Assembly (NCBI RefSeq): GCF_903642095.1
Contig: NZ_CAHJWD020000102.1
Coordinates: 1 to 8,961, forward strand
Reading direction: 5' to 3'
Source of the DNA: Bathymodiolus brooksi thiotrophic gill symbiont
GTDB lineage: Bacteria; Pseudomonadota; Gammaproteobacteria; PS1; Pseudothioglobaceae
DNA length: 8,961 nucleotides
Part shown: in pieces, positions 1-7,531 of the stretch
Numbering within the stretch: the stretch's first letter is position 1
Layout of the letters: every line of letters begins with the position of its first letter
Program-made: the position numbers and the translations under genes
Notes under the pieces: model-generated
Databases searched by the model: none
Told to the model about the DNA's origin: nothing
Seen by the model: only the letters and a program-made list of their open reading frames with translations

Positions 1-169
1 AACTTGGCATCATAATGCCACGATAAAGTTTGCGTTCCATGATTTTAAAACGCTCAATACTTGTTGTATCGTTACTCATAGCGTGATAAACAAACAAACG
101 AGGTAAGTAGAATAATGCCGCAAACCAAGTGATAATACTAATAATATGAAATGCCTTTACCCACAACAT
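1..169 (-). CDS. hemJ: Protoporphyrinogen IX oxidase HemJ, 5' part (runs off the left edge)
   Basis: Reading the minus strand from the ATG at 169-167 gives an open frame of 56 codons with no stop before the edge, so only the N-terminus is present. The start MLWVKAFHIISIITWFAAL, then FYLPRLFVYHA and the stretch ERFKIMERKLYRGIMMPS, are the hallmarks of the HemJ (UPF0093) family. These are small membrane proteins, usually about 140-150 residues, that oxidise protoporphyrinogen IX to protoporphyrin IX in haem synthesis. His8 in the first membrane helix matches the family's conserved N-terminal His. A GAGG Shine-Dalgarno (178-175) lies five bases before the ATG and fixes the start. It is transcribed away from the large oxidoreductase gene at 346. 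The family call is firm; the rest of the protein cannot be judged here. Confidence 0.88.
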   Translation of the reverse strand, partial: MLWVKAFHIISIITWFAALFYLPRLFVYHAMSNDTTSIERFKIMERKLYRGIMMPS

Positions 170-198
170 AATAACCTCAAATAAAACAATAAGCAGTT

Positions 199-227
199 AT
201 TATAATGAGACCTTTTACCTAAATATG
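199..227 (-). promoter_or_regulatory. Candidate hemJ promoter
   Basis: On the minus strand a perfect TATAAT (204-199) lies about 30 bases before the hemJ ATG. This would give a leader of roughly 22 bases containing the GAGG ribosome site. The -35 position, 17 bases upstream, reads CATATT (227-222), a poor match to TTGACA, so an activator or a relaxed -35 would be needed. The stretch between the boxes contains GGTCTCAT, which recurs in the opposite-facing promoter region. Moderate to low confidence: AT-rich DNA yields such hexamers by chance. Confidence 0.4.
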
Positions 228-309
228 AATAATTATCAACAATCCACTTTTCACCCACTTGGCAAAAATTGAATTTTGTTAATCAACCATATTTATATAG
301 GGGTCTCAT
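205..309. repeat. Imperfect inverted repeat between divergent genes
   Basis: The minus-strand arm (227-205) reads CATATTTA, seven bases, GGTCTCAT. The plus-strand arm (288-309) reads CATATTTA, six bases, GGTCTCAT. Two exact 8-base blocks therefore recur in the same order at almost the same spacing, facing outward, about 60 bases apart. Each arm is followed by an A/T-rich -10-like box (TATAAT on the minus strand at 204-199, TAAAAT on the plus strand at 312-317). A shared operator or a duplicated promoter unit controlling hemJ and the 346 gene is the simplest reading. The blocks are seen directly; the function is inferred. Confidence 0.55.
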
Positions 310-317
310 AGTAAAAT
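288..317 (+). promoter_or_regulatory. Candidate promoter of the DUF3683-type oxidoreductase gene
   Basis: TAAAAT at 312-317 (5 of 6 to TATAAT) would start transcription near 324 and leave a leader of about 22 bases before the TTG at 346. The box 18 bases upstream reads CATATT (288-293), the same hexamer found at the -35 position of the hemJ side. An alternative is TTGAAT (269-274) with TATATA (294-299), but the 19-base spacer is unfavourable. The case rests mainly on symmetry with the opposite promoter, so confidence is low. Confidence 0.3.
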
Positions 318-345
318 AATCCAACTTTAATTACCCTATTCTCAA

Positions 346-3300
346 TTGCAACAATATCGCGAAATTCCCTATAACTATACTTCATTTTCTGACAAAGAAA
401 TTGTGCATCGTTTCCTTGGTGAGTCATCATGGGATTTGTTAAATCAATTACGAGAAAATCGCAATACTGGTCGTAGTGCCAAAATGCTATTTGAAGTGCT
501 GGGCGATATGTGGGTGGTCAATCGAAACCCTTATTTGCAAGAAGACTTAATCAAAAATAAACGCCGCTGGAAGTCGCTCACTGAAGCGTTATATTCTCGT
601 CTAAATCAAATTCGCATACGCTCTGACGGTAATGAAAAAGTGCTTGAATTGTTACGCAGTGCTGACCAAGCAGTAGATGATTTTAAATCGTGTTTAAGTG
701 AATTTCAAAGCAATCAAAATCGCATTAAAAAAGCACTGCTCAAAGTTACCCACAATAACAATATTCGTTTTGATGCCTTATCACGCGCCTCCCATGCAAC
801 GGATGCAACGGACTGGCGGGTTGAATATCCTGCAGTGATAATTACGCCAGATACCGAATTTGAAATTGCCGCTATTATCAAAACTTGCATTAAATTGGGG
901 TTAACCATTATTCCCAGAGGGGGTGGCACAGGTTACACGGGCGGTGCAATTCCTTTAAATACACAAACTGCGGTGATTAATACCGAAAAACTCAGTTTTA
1001 TTGATTCCGTGCAGTGCAACAACAATATGCACAGTGTTAATGTCGGTGCAGGTGTGATTACCAAACGCGTTAGCAAAATGGCAACAGCAAATAACTTGGT
1101 GTTTGCCGTTGACCCGACCTCACAAGATGCTTGCACTATTGGTGGCAATGTGGCAATGAATGCAGGTGGTAAAAAAGCACTTAGATGGGGGACAACGATT
1201 GACAATCTGCTCTCTTGGAAAATGGTAATGCCTGATGGAAAATGGCTTCAAGTAGTGCGTATTGACCACAATCAAGACAAGATTCAACTATTAGACGAAG
1301 TGAGTTTTAATATTCACACATTAAAAGCCGATGCACAAACCATTATTAACACCAAAAGACTTGATATTAAATCTACAAATCTGCGTAAAAATGGCTTGGG
1401 CAAAGATGTTACCAATAAATTTTTAGATGGATTACCTGGTATTCAAAAAGAAGGGTGTGATGGCTTTATTACCTCTGCTGAGTTCATTCTACATCAACCA
1501 CTCAAATGCATTAATACATTGTGTTTAGAGTTTTTTGGACACGATTTAAAATTAGCAGTATCCAGCATTGTAGAGATAAAAGACAGTATTGATGCAAATG
1601 CACAAGTTGATTTAGTGGGTATGGAACACCTTGATGCACGCTACATTAAAGCCGTCAACTACACCACAAAAGCCAACCGTTCAGAGTTGCCAAGAATGGT
1701 GTTATTGATTGATATTAGTGCTGAAAATGAAGCGTTACTCCACACTCAGACCGATAAAATTATTACTTTAACACAAGCCAGAAGGGGCGAATGTTTTGTG
1801 GCGAAATCATTAGAAAAACGCCAAATTTTTTGGCAAGACCGTGCCAACACTGCTGCTATTGCTGCCCACACCAACGCCTTTAAAATCAACGAAGATGTGG
1901 TTATTCCACTGGATAAACTCAGTGATTACAGTCATGGTATTGAGCACATCAATATCCGCCTATCTATTGAAAACAAGCTTGCCACACTGAGTGAAATTAA
2001 AACCTACTTTCAAAATATCCACCCAGAATCCACTTTAGTAAAAGACAAAATTACACTAGCCTTGTCTTTGCTTAATGAGGTCAATCTCAAATGGCAAGAT
2101 GCTTTGGCAAGTCTAGCACAAGATTCTGGCTTTGAAGCCTTACAAACAGGCAAACATGTGATTTCTTATGTGAATGATTTTGCCCAACCTTTAAACGATT
2201 TACTGATGGGCGATATATTTATCAATGTTCGCAAAGAGGTTAAAGCCATCCATACCAAATACCGAGAAATTCGTTTATTTGTTGCTACGCATATGCACGC
2301 TGGTGATGGCAATGTGCATACCAATATTCCTGTGCATTCTTATCATACGGCAATGCTCCAACAGGCTGAAGCAGTGGTGGATGAAATTATGATTTTAGCC
2401 GAGCAACTTGGTGGCGTTATTTCAGGTGAACACGGTATTGGACTCACTAAATACCAATATTTATCAGATGAATTCAAACAAGCATTTGTTCGTTACAAAA
2501 AAGAGATTGACCCTAACGGGCATTTTAATAAAGGTAAATTAATGCCAAATAGCGGCTTAGAAAACGCCTTCACCCCTTCACTTCAATTGGTTAAACAAGA
2601 AGCGTTGATTTTAGAAAGTAGTGAAATTGGTGAAATTAATGATATGGTAAAATCCTGCCTTCGCTGTGGCAAATGCAAAAGCGTCTGCACCACCCATGTC
2701 CCAGAAGCCAATTTACTCTACTCACCCCGTGATAAGATTATCGGCACCAACCTTATTTCCGAGGCTTTTCTTTACGAAGAGCAGACGCGTCGTGGTGTCT
2801 CAATTGACCATTTTGATGAACTGAACGATGTGGCAGACCATTGCACCATTTGCCATCGTTGCGAAAAACCTTGTCCTGTGAATATTGATTTTGGCGATGT
2901 TTCTATTAAGATGAAAAACATCTTAGTAAAACAAAAACAAAGACACACTAATATCGCCTCCAAAGCATCTATTGCTTATCTCAATATGAGCCAACCTTGG
3001 AAAATTAACTTTACCAAAAAACTCCTAATTGACTTTAGTTACAAAGCACAAAATATCACTTCAAAACTGTGTCAATCATTCTTCAAAAAACAGCCTGATA
3101 AAACCGTTGGCAGACCAAGCCCCTTTACAGAATTGGTCACAATTTTAGACAAACCCCTGCCAACTGACGCATCAACCGCACCCCTAAGGAAGTTGCTCAA
3201 TATTAATGAGGCAGGCAGTATTCCGATTTTAGCACACCCTGAAAAATCCACTGCCGACTCACCCAGCGTGTTTTATTTCCCTGGCTGTGGCTCAGAACGA

Positions 3301-4029
3301 TTGTATTCCAATATCGGTTTAGCAACCATCGCATTGTTATACCATCAAGGGGTAAAAGTCGTGTTGCCACCCAGTTATTTGTGCTGTGGCTATCCACAAA
3401 AATCTAATGGCTACGAACAAAAAGCCAACGCTATGGTAACTGATAACCGTGTCCTATTTCATCGTATGGCAAACACGCTCAATTATCTTGATATCAAGCA
3501 TATACTAACCTCTTGTGGCACTTGTATTGACCAGTTAATAACTTATGAATTGGGTGATATTTTTAAAAATTCCAGCCTAACTGACATTCACGAATATTTA
3601 CTAGAAAATAAGGTAACACTTAACAAGACTGGCGAACAATATCTCTATCACGCCCCTTGCCACGACCCAATTAAATCAAAAGATTCAAATACTGTCATCT
3701 CTGAAATTATGAATTCAGATGTTGTTAGCAGCGACCGTTGCTGTGGCGAAGCAGGCACTTTTGCAGTCGCCCGCCCTGATATTGCCAAACAAGTGAAATT
3801 CCGCAAGGAAACTGAAATAAAAAAAGATTTAGCAACACTACAGCCAACCGACAAGCCAATCAAAATGCTCACCACCTGCCCTGCTTGTCGGCAAGGCTTA
3901 TCGCGTTATAGCGATTCAACAGGTATTGAACCAATTTACCCAATAGAATTAATTGCTGAACAGCAGTTAGGCAAAAATTGGCAAAAAGATTTTATTAAAT
4001 CTGTGCATATTGAAAAAATATTACTTTAA
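346..4029 (+). CDS. Giant FAD-linked oxidoreductase with two 4Fe-4S clusters and a CCG domain (DUF3683 family)
   Basis: This 1227-residue soluble protein fuses several redox modules. Residues about 4-150 match the DUF3683 N-terminal region (REIPYNYTSFSDKE, then RNTGRSAKMLFEVLGDMW). An FAD-binding type-4 domain follows, with the pyrophosphate loop PRGGGTGYTGG (190-200) and VDPTSQDACTIGGNVAMNAGG (255-275). The FAD-oxidase C-terminal domain carries HMHAGDGNVH (649-658) and SGEHGIG (693-699). Two ferredoxin-like sites follow: C771xxC774xxC777xxxC781 and C833xxC836xxC839xxxC843P. Two CCG units end the protein: C981, CC1013-1014, C1057xxC1060, and C1105, CC1132-1133, C1178xxC1181. Relatives oxidise 2-hydroxyacids such as D-lactate, glycolate or D-2-hydroxyglutarate and pass electrons through FAD and Fe-S centres; the substrate here is unknown. 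There is no signal peptide or membrane helix. The TTG at 346 is the only standard start before the conserved REIPYNYTSF block, because an in-frame TAA lies at 328-330; no Shine-Dalgarno precedes it. The stop overlaps the converging gene by 9 bases. Confidence 0.93.
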   Translation: MQQYREIPYNYTSFSDKEIVHRFLGESSWDLLNQLRENRNTGRSAKMLFEVLGDMWVVNRNPYLQEDLIKNKRRWKSLTEALYSRLNQIRIRSDGNEKVLELLRSADQAVDDFKSCLSEFQSNQNRIKKALLKVTHNNNIRFDALSRASHATDATDWRVEYPAVIITPDTEFEIAAIIKTCIKLGLTIIPRGGGTGYTGGAIPLNTQTAVINTEKLSFIDSVQCNNNMHSVNVGAGVITKRVSKMATANNLVFAVDPTSQDACTIGGNVAMNAGGKKALRWGTTIDNLLSWKMVMPDGKWLQVVRIDHNQDKIQLLDEVSFNIHTLKADAQTIINTKRLDIKSTNLRKNGLGKDVTNKFLDGLPGIQKEGCDGFITSAEFILHQPLKCINTLCLEFFGHDLKLAVSSIVEIKDSIDANAQVDLVGMEHLDARYIKAVNYTTKANRSELPRMVLLIDISAENEALLHTQTDKIITLTQARRGECFVAKSLEKRQIFWQDRANTAAIAAHTNAFKINEDVVIPLDKLSDYSHGIEHINIRLSIENKLATLSEIKTYFQNIHPESTLVKDKITLALSLLNEVNLKWQDALASLAQDSGFEALQTGKHVISYVNDFAQPLNDLLMGDIFINVRKEVKAIHTKYREIRLFVATHMHAGDGNVHTNIPVHSYHTAMLQQAEAVVDEIMILAEQLGGVISGEHGIGLTKYQYLSDEFKQAFVRYKKEIDPNGHFNKGKLMPNSGLENAFTPSLQLVKQEALILESSEIGEINDMVKSCLRCGKCKSVCTTHVPEANLLYSPRDKIIGTNLISEAFLYEEQTRRGVSIDHFDELNDVADHCTICHRCEKPCPVNIDFGDVSIKMKNILVKQKQRHTNIASKASIAYLNMSQPWKINFTKKLLIDFSYKAQNITSKLCQSFFKKQPDKTVGRPSPFTELVTILDKPLPTDASTAPLRKLLNINEAGSIPILAHPEKSTADSPSVFYFPGCGSERLYSNIGLATIALLYHQGVKVVLPPSYLCCGYPQKSNGYEQKANAMVTDNRVLFHRMANTLNYLDIKHILTSCGTCIDQLITYELGDIFKNSSLTDIHEYLLENKVTLNKTGEQYLYHAPCHDPIKSKDSNTVISEIMNSDVVSSDRCCGEAGTFAVARPDIAKQVKFRKETEIKKDLATLQPTDKPIKMLTTCPACRQGLSRYSDSTGIEPIYPIELIAEQQLGKNWQKDFIKSVHIEKILL

Positions 4030-4371
4030 AACCTTTGCCGCTACATACGCCCAAGCAGGTGTGCCTGATGCCATTTTTCCTAACACACGCTGATAATCAG
4101 CAACTTCATATTGATCGGATTGTGCCAATTCTTCGGCAGTGATTACAAACACTTTGCCTGATATACGCTCAGATTGACTAACAACGGCAATTGGATGGTG
4201 TGCCTCACGACTAAGTTCAACAACTTTTTGATCCTTAATGGCAATCATTTTTAATTTATAATCCAGTAATTGGTCATCATAGCCTGTGAGTTCACGCCCA
4301 AAAGTTTTGATTTGCACGGGGGTATTTTGCAAAGTGCCATAAGAAAACAACAAAATGGCGCTGTCCTTCAT
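4021..4371 (-). CDS. Gamma-glutamylcyclotransferase-like (AIG2/GGCT-fold) protein
   Basis: This 116-residue protein opens with the family signature LLFSYGTL (residues 7-14), whose YGTL loop binds the substrate's carboxyl and amide groups. Near the C-terminus, QYEVADYQRV (87-96) places Glu89 where the family has its catalytic acid. Members release 5-oxoproline from gamma-glutamyl amines or peptides; the substrate cannot be told from sequence, and many small members are untested. There is no signal peptide, so it is probably cytosolic, unlike its operon partners. The ATG at 4371-4369 overlaps the upstream M16 stop codon in an ATGA arrangement and has AGGGGG (4383-4378) six bases upstream, implying translational coupling. 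It is the last gene of the cluster, and its stop lies inside the end of the plus-strand oxidoreductase gene, leaving no room for a terminator between them. Confidence 0.82.
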   Translation of the reverse strand: MKDSAILLFSYGTLQNTPVQIKTFGRELTGYDDQLLDYKLKMIAIKDQKVVELSREAHHPIAVVSQSERISGKVFVITAEELAQSDQYEVADYQRVLGKMASGTPAWAYVAAKVLK

Positions 4372-5657
4372 TTATTACCCCCTACGCTCAAAGTAATAAG
4401 CTTGTCGGTGTCAATCAAACGCTTAAAGGCATTTTGCACATCCTGTGCACTAATGTCTTTAATTTTATCGGTAAAACTGCTTAAAAAATCTAAGGGTAAA
4501 TCATAAAAACCGATAATAGATAAATAAATTAGAATATTATCATTACTGGCAGTTTTCAGGGAGGATCCACCGATAATATTGTCCTTAGCATCTTGCAATT
4601 GTTGCGGGCTAACGGTTTTATTTACGAAGTTTTTTAAAGCATTAAGGGCAGTAACCTCTGCCTCCTTGGCTTGGGAATTTTTGGTTTGTAATTTCAATAG
4701 AAAATAGCCATTAGATGCCATTTTGCTAAAATAACTATAAGCCGAATAAGCCAAGCCCTTTTTTTCCCTAATTTCATCACTTAAAATGGAAACCAACCCA
4801 CTGCCACCAAAAATATGATTGCCTAAATATAACGCATAATAATCAGGATGAGAGCGACTAATACCCACTTGCCCAATGAGTAAATGCGTTTGTTTTGAAG
4901 GGAAGTCAATGTGTATTTTCTGTGCCTGATTAAGCGGCTTAACAATTGGATTAGGACTGGCTTTTTTACCGATATTTAAACCGTGAGAAAGCTGGCGTGC
5001 AATTTGCTTGGCTCTTGCCCTGCTAACATCACCCACCAAAGAAATGGTAAGATTTTTGGCAACGAAAAACTGCTGATAATGGCGTTTTAAATCGCTTATG
5101 GTAATCGCTTCAATCGTTTCTGGTGTGCCGATTTTGCTGTGGGCATAAGGGTGCTTACCAAATACCGCTTGAGCAAAGGCTATTGAGGCTACGCTGGCTG
5201 GAGATTGCTTACTGGCTTTGATAGATTGCAAGGCTTGGCGTTTTTCACGACTTAAATATTGCTGTTGAAAACTCGGCTGAGTAACAACTTCGGTAAAAAC
5301 ATCAAGTGCTTTTCTTAAAACCGATTCCCTTGAAAGTGTGCGTAACGATACGATTGACATATCTTTTAATGAACTGCCACCAAATTGTGCACCCACAGAC
5401 TCAAAAGCATTAATAATTTGCTCTTCATTACGGCTCTGAGTAGCAGTGCCTAACAAACTACTGGTTAAAGTAGCTAAGCCATATTGGTCGCCATCCTTGC
5501 TACTGGCAGCATTAAAATTAAGAGAAATATCCAACATTGGTAGGCCTTGGGTTTGCACAAACAACACTTTTGCACCCTCAGGTGTTGTCCAATGCTGAAT
5601 GTTTAATTTGGCATAAATATTGGTTGAAAACAACAAAAATAAGAGCAAGATTTTCAT
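4368..5657 (-). CDS. M16-family periplasmic peptidase partner subunit without zinc site
   Basis: This 429-residue protein has a typical signal peptide (MKILLLFLLFSTNIYA, cleavage after about residue 16) and two M16 halves. In place of the zinc motif HxxEH it has GLATLTSSLL (60-69), so the ligands are replaced by Thr63, Ser66 and Ser67 and it should not bind zinc. The second half keeps the other catalytic element of the family, the Arg-Tyr pair in IREKKGLAYS (Arg297, Tyr304), preceded by the glycine-rich GGSGLVS (284-290). Known two-subunit M16 enzymes split the site this way, with zinc on one chain and Arg/Tyr on the other. The zinc-bearing chain is encoded immediately upstream: its TAA directly abuts this ATG. 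A strong AAGGAG (5668-5663) lies five bases from the ATG, so the start is secure. Family and role are well supported; the cleaved substrate is unknown. Confidence 0.92.
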   Translation of the reverse strand: MKILLLFLLFSTNIYAKLNIQHWTTPEGAKVLFVQTQGLPMLDISLNFNAASSKDGDQYGLATLTSSLLGTATQSRNEEQIINAFESVGAQFGGSSLKDMSIVSLRTLSRESVLRKALDVFTEVVTQPSFQQQYLSREKRQALQSIKASKQSPASVASIAFAQAVFGKHPYAHSKIGTPETIEAITISDLKRHYQQFFVAKNLTISLVGDVSRARAKQIARQLSHGLNIGKKASPNPIVKPLNQAQKIHIDFPSKQTHLLIGQVGISRSHPDYYALYLGNHIFGGSGLVSILSDEIREKKGLAYSAYSYFSKMASNGYFLLKLQTKNSQAKEAEVTALNALKNFVNKTVSPQQLQDAKDNIIGGSSLKTASNDNILIYLSIIGFYDLPLDFLSSFTDKIKDISAQDVQNAFKRLIDTDKLITLSVGGNK

Positions 5658-6968
5658 TTAATCTCCTTGTGGAATGAGTTGCACCGAATTGGCAGCAGAA
5701 AAATGTAAATATTGCTTGGCAACCTGTGCAACATCCTCAGCACTAACGGCACGCATTTTATCCACATAGGAAAATAGCGTTTCAATAGGCAAACCAACGG
5801 TTGCAAGCATACCCAAATAATAAGACTGGGTAGATATATGGTCTTGTTCAAAGACAAAACTGGCTTCAAGTTGTATTTTGGTGCGTAACAATTCCTCTTT
5901 AATCATAGCAGGTTTTTTAATCAATTCAGCAACCTGCATTTTGATAGCAGATAGCACCGCTTCATTACTCACCCCTTTTGCAGGAATAAAACTCAGTGTT
6001 AATAAAGTATCATATTTGCTATATAGCCCATAACCCACACCAATACTGGAAGCAATTTGCTGGTCTCTAACCAGTGTTTTGGACAATCCATTATCCAGCA
6101 CAAATGCTAACATATCCAAGGCATAGGCACTGTGTTTGTCTGATGCAGTTTTAAGGCTTGGCACAGGAAATGACAGAATGGAAAAAGGCAGTTTCGCTTT
6201 CAGTTTTAACACATGAGATTGCCCCGTTTGCGTAATAGACGGGTTGTCGTCAATATTGCCAATGTTTACATTAGCTTTATACCCACCAAAATACTGTTGT
6301 GCCAAAGCAATCACTGCCTTTGCATCAACATCACCAACTACCACCAAAGTCGCATTATTCGGTGCATAATAAGTTTCATACCAAGTGCGTAAATCACTTA
6401 ATTTATAATTCTCTATGTCTTTTTTAAATCCGATAACTGGAGAATGATAAGCACTTTTTTTCGCAAAGGAAATCAAATTCAAATGCTCAGCCACATTGGC
6501 ATTTGGATTGTCCTCTATACGCAATCGACGCTCCTCAATCACCACTTGCCTTTCTTTTTCAAACTCATCGTTAGACAATTGCAAATGACGCATTCTATCC
6601 GCTTCCATCTTGAGGGCAAGCGCCAATTTTGACTTGTGCATTTTTTGATAATAAGCGGTGTAATCATTGGAAGTAAAGGCATTCTCATCCCCGCCATTAC
6701 GAGCAATAATCTTAGAAAACTCCCCCGTTTTGTAATTATCCGTTCCCTTAAACATCATATGTTCCAACATATGAGACACCCCTGTTAACGGACGCTTTTC
6801 ATTACTAGCACCCACTTTATACCAAAGTTGAGAAATAAACACAGGTGCACGATTATCAGTTTTGACAATAATTTTTAAGCCATTTTTTAATGTAGCCTGA
6901 CTAACCCCCTCCATTGCCCAAACTTGAGCAACATACAAACTAACCAACAGTGTAATTATTTTAACCAT
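5658..6968 (-). CDS. M16-family zinc metallopeptidase, catalytic subunit
   Basis: Numbered from the ATG at 6968-6966, this 436-residue protein has a signal peptide (MVKIITLLVSLYVAQVWA, cleavage near residue 18). The inverted zinc motif GVSHMLEHMMFKGT has His66, Glu69 and His70, and the third ligand is probably Glu146 in RQVVIEERR. NAFTSNDYTAYY (96-107) is another M16 block. The inactive half lacks the full Arg-Tyr pair: Arg301 is present but the Tyr position is Ser308, so it should depend on the partner encoded next. Bacterial relatives are periplasmic peptidases that degrade or process peptides. A TTG two codons upstream (6974-6972) is in frame, but GGGTGGA (6981-6975) sits six bases before the ATG and directly against the TTG, so the ATG is preferred. 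The start overlaps the end of msrQ by 13 bases, and the TAA abuts the next ATG. Confidence 0.94.
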   Translation of the reverse strand: MVKIITLLVSLYVAQVWAMEGVSQATLKNGLKIIVKTDNRAPVFISQLWYKVGASNEKRPLTGVSHMLEHMMFKGTDNYKTGEFSKIIARNGGDENAFTSNDYTAYYQKMHKSKLALALKMEADRMRHLQLSNDEFEKERQVVIEERRLRIEDNPNANVAEHLNLISFAKKSAYHSPVIGFKKDIENYKLSDLRTWYETYYAPNNATLVVVGDVDAKAVIALAQQYFGGYKANVNIGNIDDNPSITQTGQSHVLKLKAKLPFSILSFPVPSLKTASDKHSAYALDMLAFVLDNGLSKTLVRDQQIASSIGVGYGLYSKYDTLLTLSFIPAKGVSNEAVLSAIKMQVAELIKKPAMIKEELLRTKIQLEASFVFEQDHISTQSYYLGMLATVGLPIETLFSYVDKMRAVSAEDVAQVAKQYLHFSAANSVQLIPQGD

Positions 6969-7525
6969 TTCCAATCCACCCTAAAACCAAGTAACAATAA
7001 GACAATCAAAGTATAAATCATCGGCTCAATATCCATTGATGATTTTACTTGCCAATAAAAGTGTATGGCAATCAATATAGCAATTAAATAAATACTTTTG
7101 TGTAATTTTTTCCAGCGTTTTCCAAGTCGCCGCACCATTTTGTTGGTTGAAGTTATTGCCAACGAAAATAACAATATAAAAGCCAAAAAACCAATCGTTA
7201 CATAAGGCCGCTTCATAATATCTTCAAAAATAAGCGCCATACTAAACTCCTGACTAATTAAAAAAATACCCAAATGTAAGCACGCATAAAAGAAACTAAA
7301 CACCCCAATCATACGGCGATATTTAATGATTGAAAAAGGCAAGATTCTATTCAACGGCGTAATCAACAAACTCAAAAGTAAAAACCTAAACGCCCATTGT
7401 CCTGTTGGATTGGTAATTTCCTCAACTGGGTCAATTAAATTACCTAAAAATACATCAGCCACAAGCACCAAAAAAGGACTTAAAAGCAACACAAACAACA
7501 AAGACTTTTGCCAAGAAAAATACAT
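6956..7525 (-). CDS. msrQ: Haem-containing membrane subunit MsrQ of the MsrPQ methionine sulfoxide reductase
   Basis: This 189-residue protein has about six hydrophobic helices (roughly residues 8-28, 44-63, 73-92, 110-128, 145-160 and 168-182). It shows the family motifs NPTGQWAF (39-46), ITPLNR (55-60), YRRMIGVFSFFYACLH (69-84) and RRLGKRWKKLH (132-142). His84, His142 and His155 are candidate haem ligands. MsrQ (formerly YedZ) sits in the inner membrane and passes electrons from the quinone pool or flavin reductases to periplasmic MsrP. The msrP stop lies only six bases before this ATG, and no Shine-Dalgarno is visible (the bases before the start are T-rich), so translation probably depends on ribosomes finishing msrP. 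The 3' end overlaps the M16 gene, extending the operon past the usual msrPQ pair. Confidence 0.93.
   Translation of the reverse strand: MYFSWQKSLLFVLLLSPFLVLVADVFLGNLIDPVEEITNPTGQWAFRFLLLSLLITPLNRILPFSIIKYRRMIGVFSFFYACLHLGIFLISQEFSMALIFEDIMKRPYVTIGFLAFILLFSLAITSTNKMVRRLGKRWKKLHKSIYLIAILIAIHFYWQVKSSMDIEPMIYTLIVLLLLGFRVDWKWLK
6975..6981 (-). promoter_or_regulatory. Ribosome binding site that decides the M16 catalytic gene start
   Basis: GGGTGGA on the minus strand lies six bases before the ATG at 6968, good spacing for a Shine-Dalgarno. It touches the alternative TTG at 6974, which would be too close to use it. The site lies within the last codons of msrQ, fitting coupled translation. Confidence 0.55.
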
Positions 7526-7531
7526 AAAATA

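Noticed and set aside
225..272. 15-codon frame starting ATG at 225 as an upstream leader peptide
   Set aside because: No ribosome site, and it lies upstream of the likely plus-strand transcription start.
933..1205. 90-codon open frame on the minus strand opposite the FAD-binding domain
   Set aside because: It lies wholly inside the conserved oxidoreductase coding sequence and has no family motif; the other opposite-strand frames at 714-929, 2772-2963, 3203-3397, 3648-3875 and 7326-7589 are the same kind of shadow.
6972..6974. TTG as start of the catalytic M16 gene, two codons upstream of the ATG
   Set aside because: The only ribosome-site-like sequence (GGGTGGA, 6981-6975) touches this TTG and is ideally spaced for the ATG at 6968.
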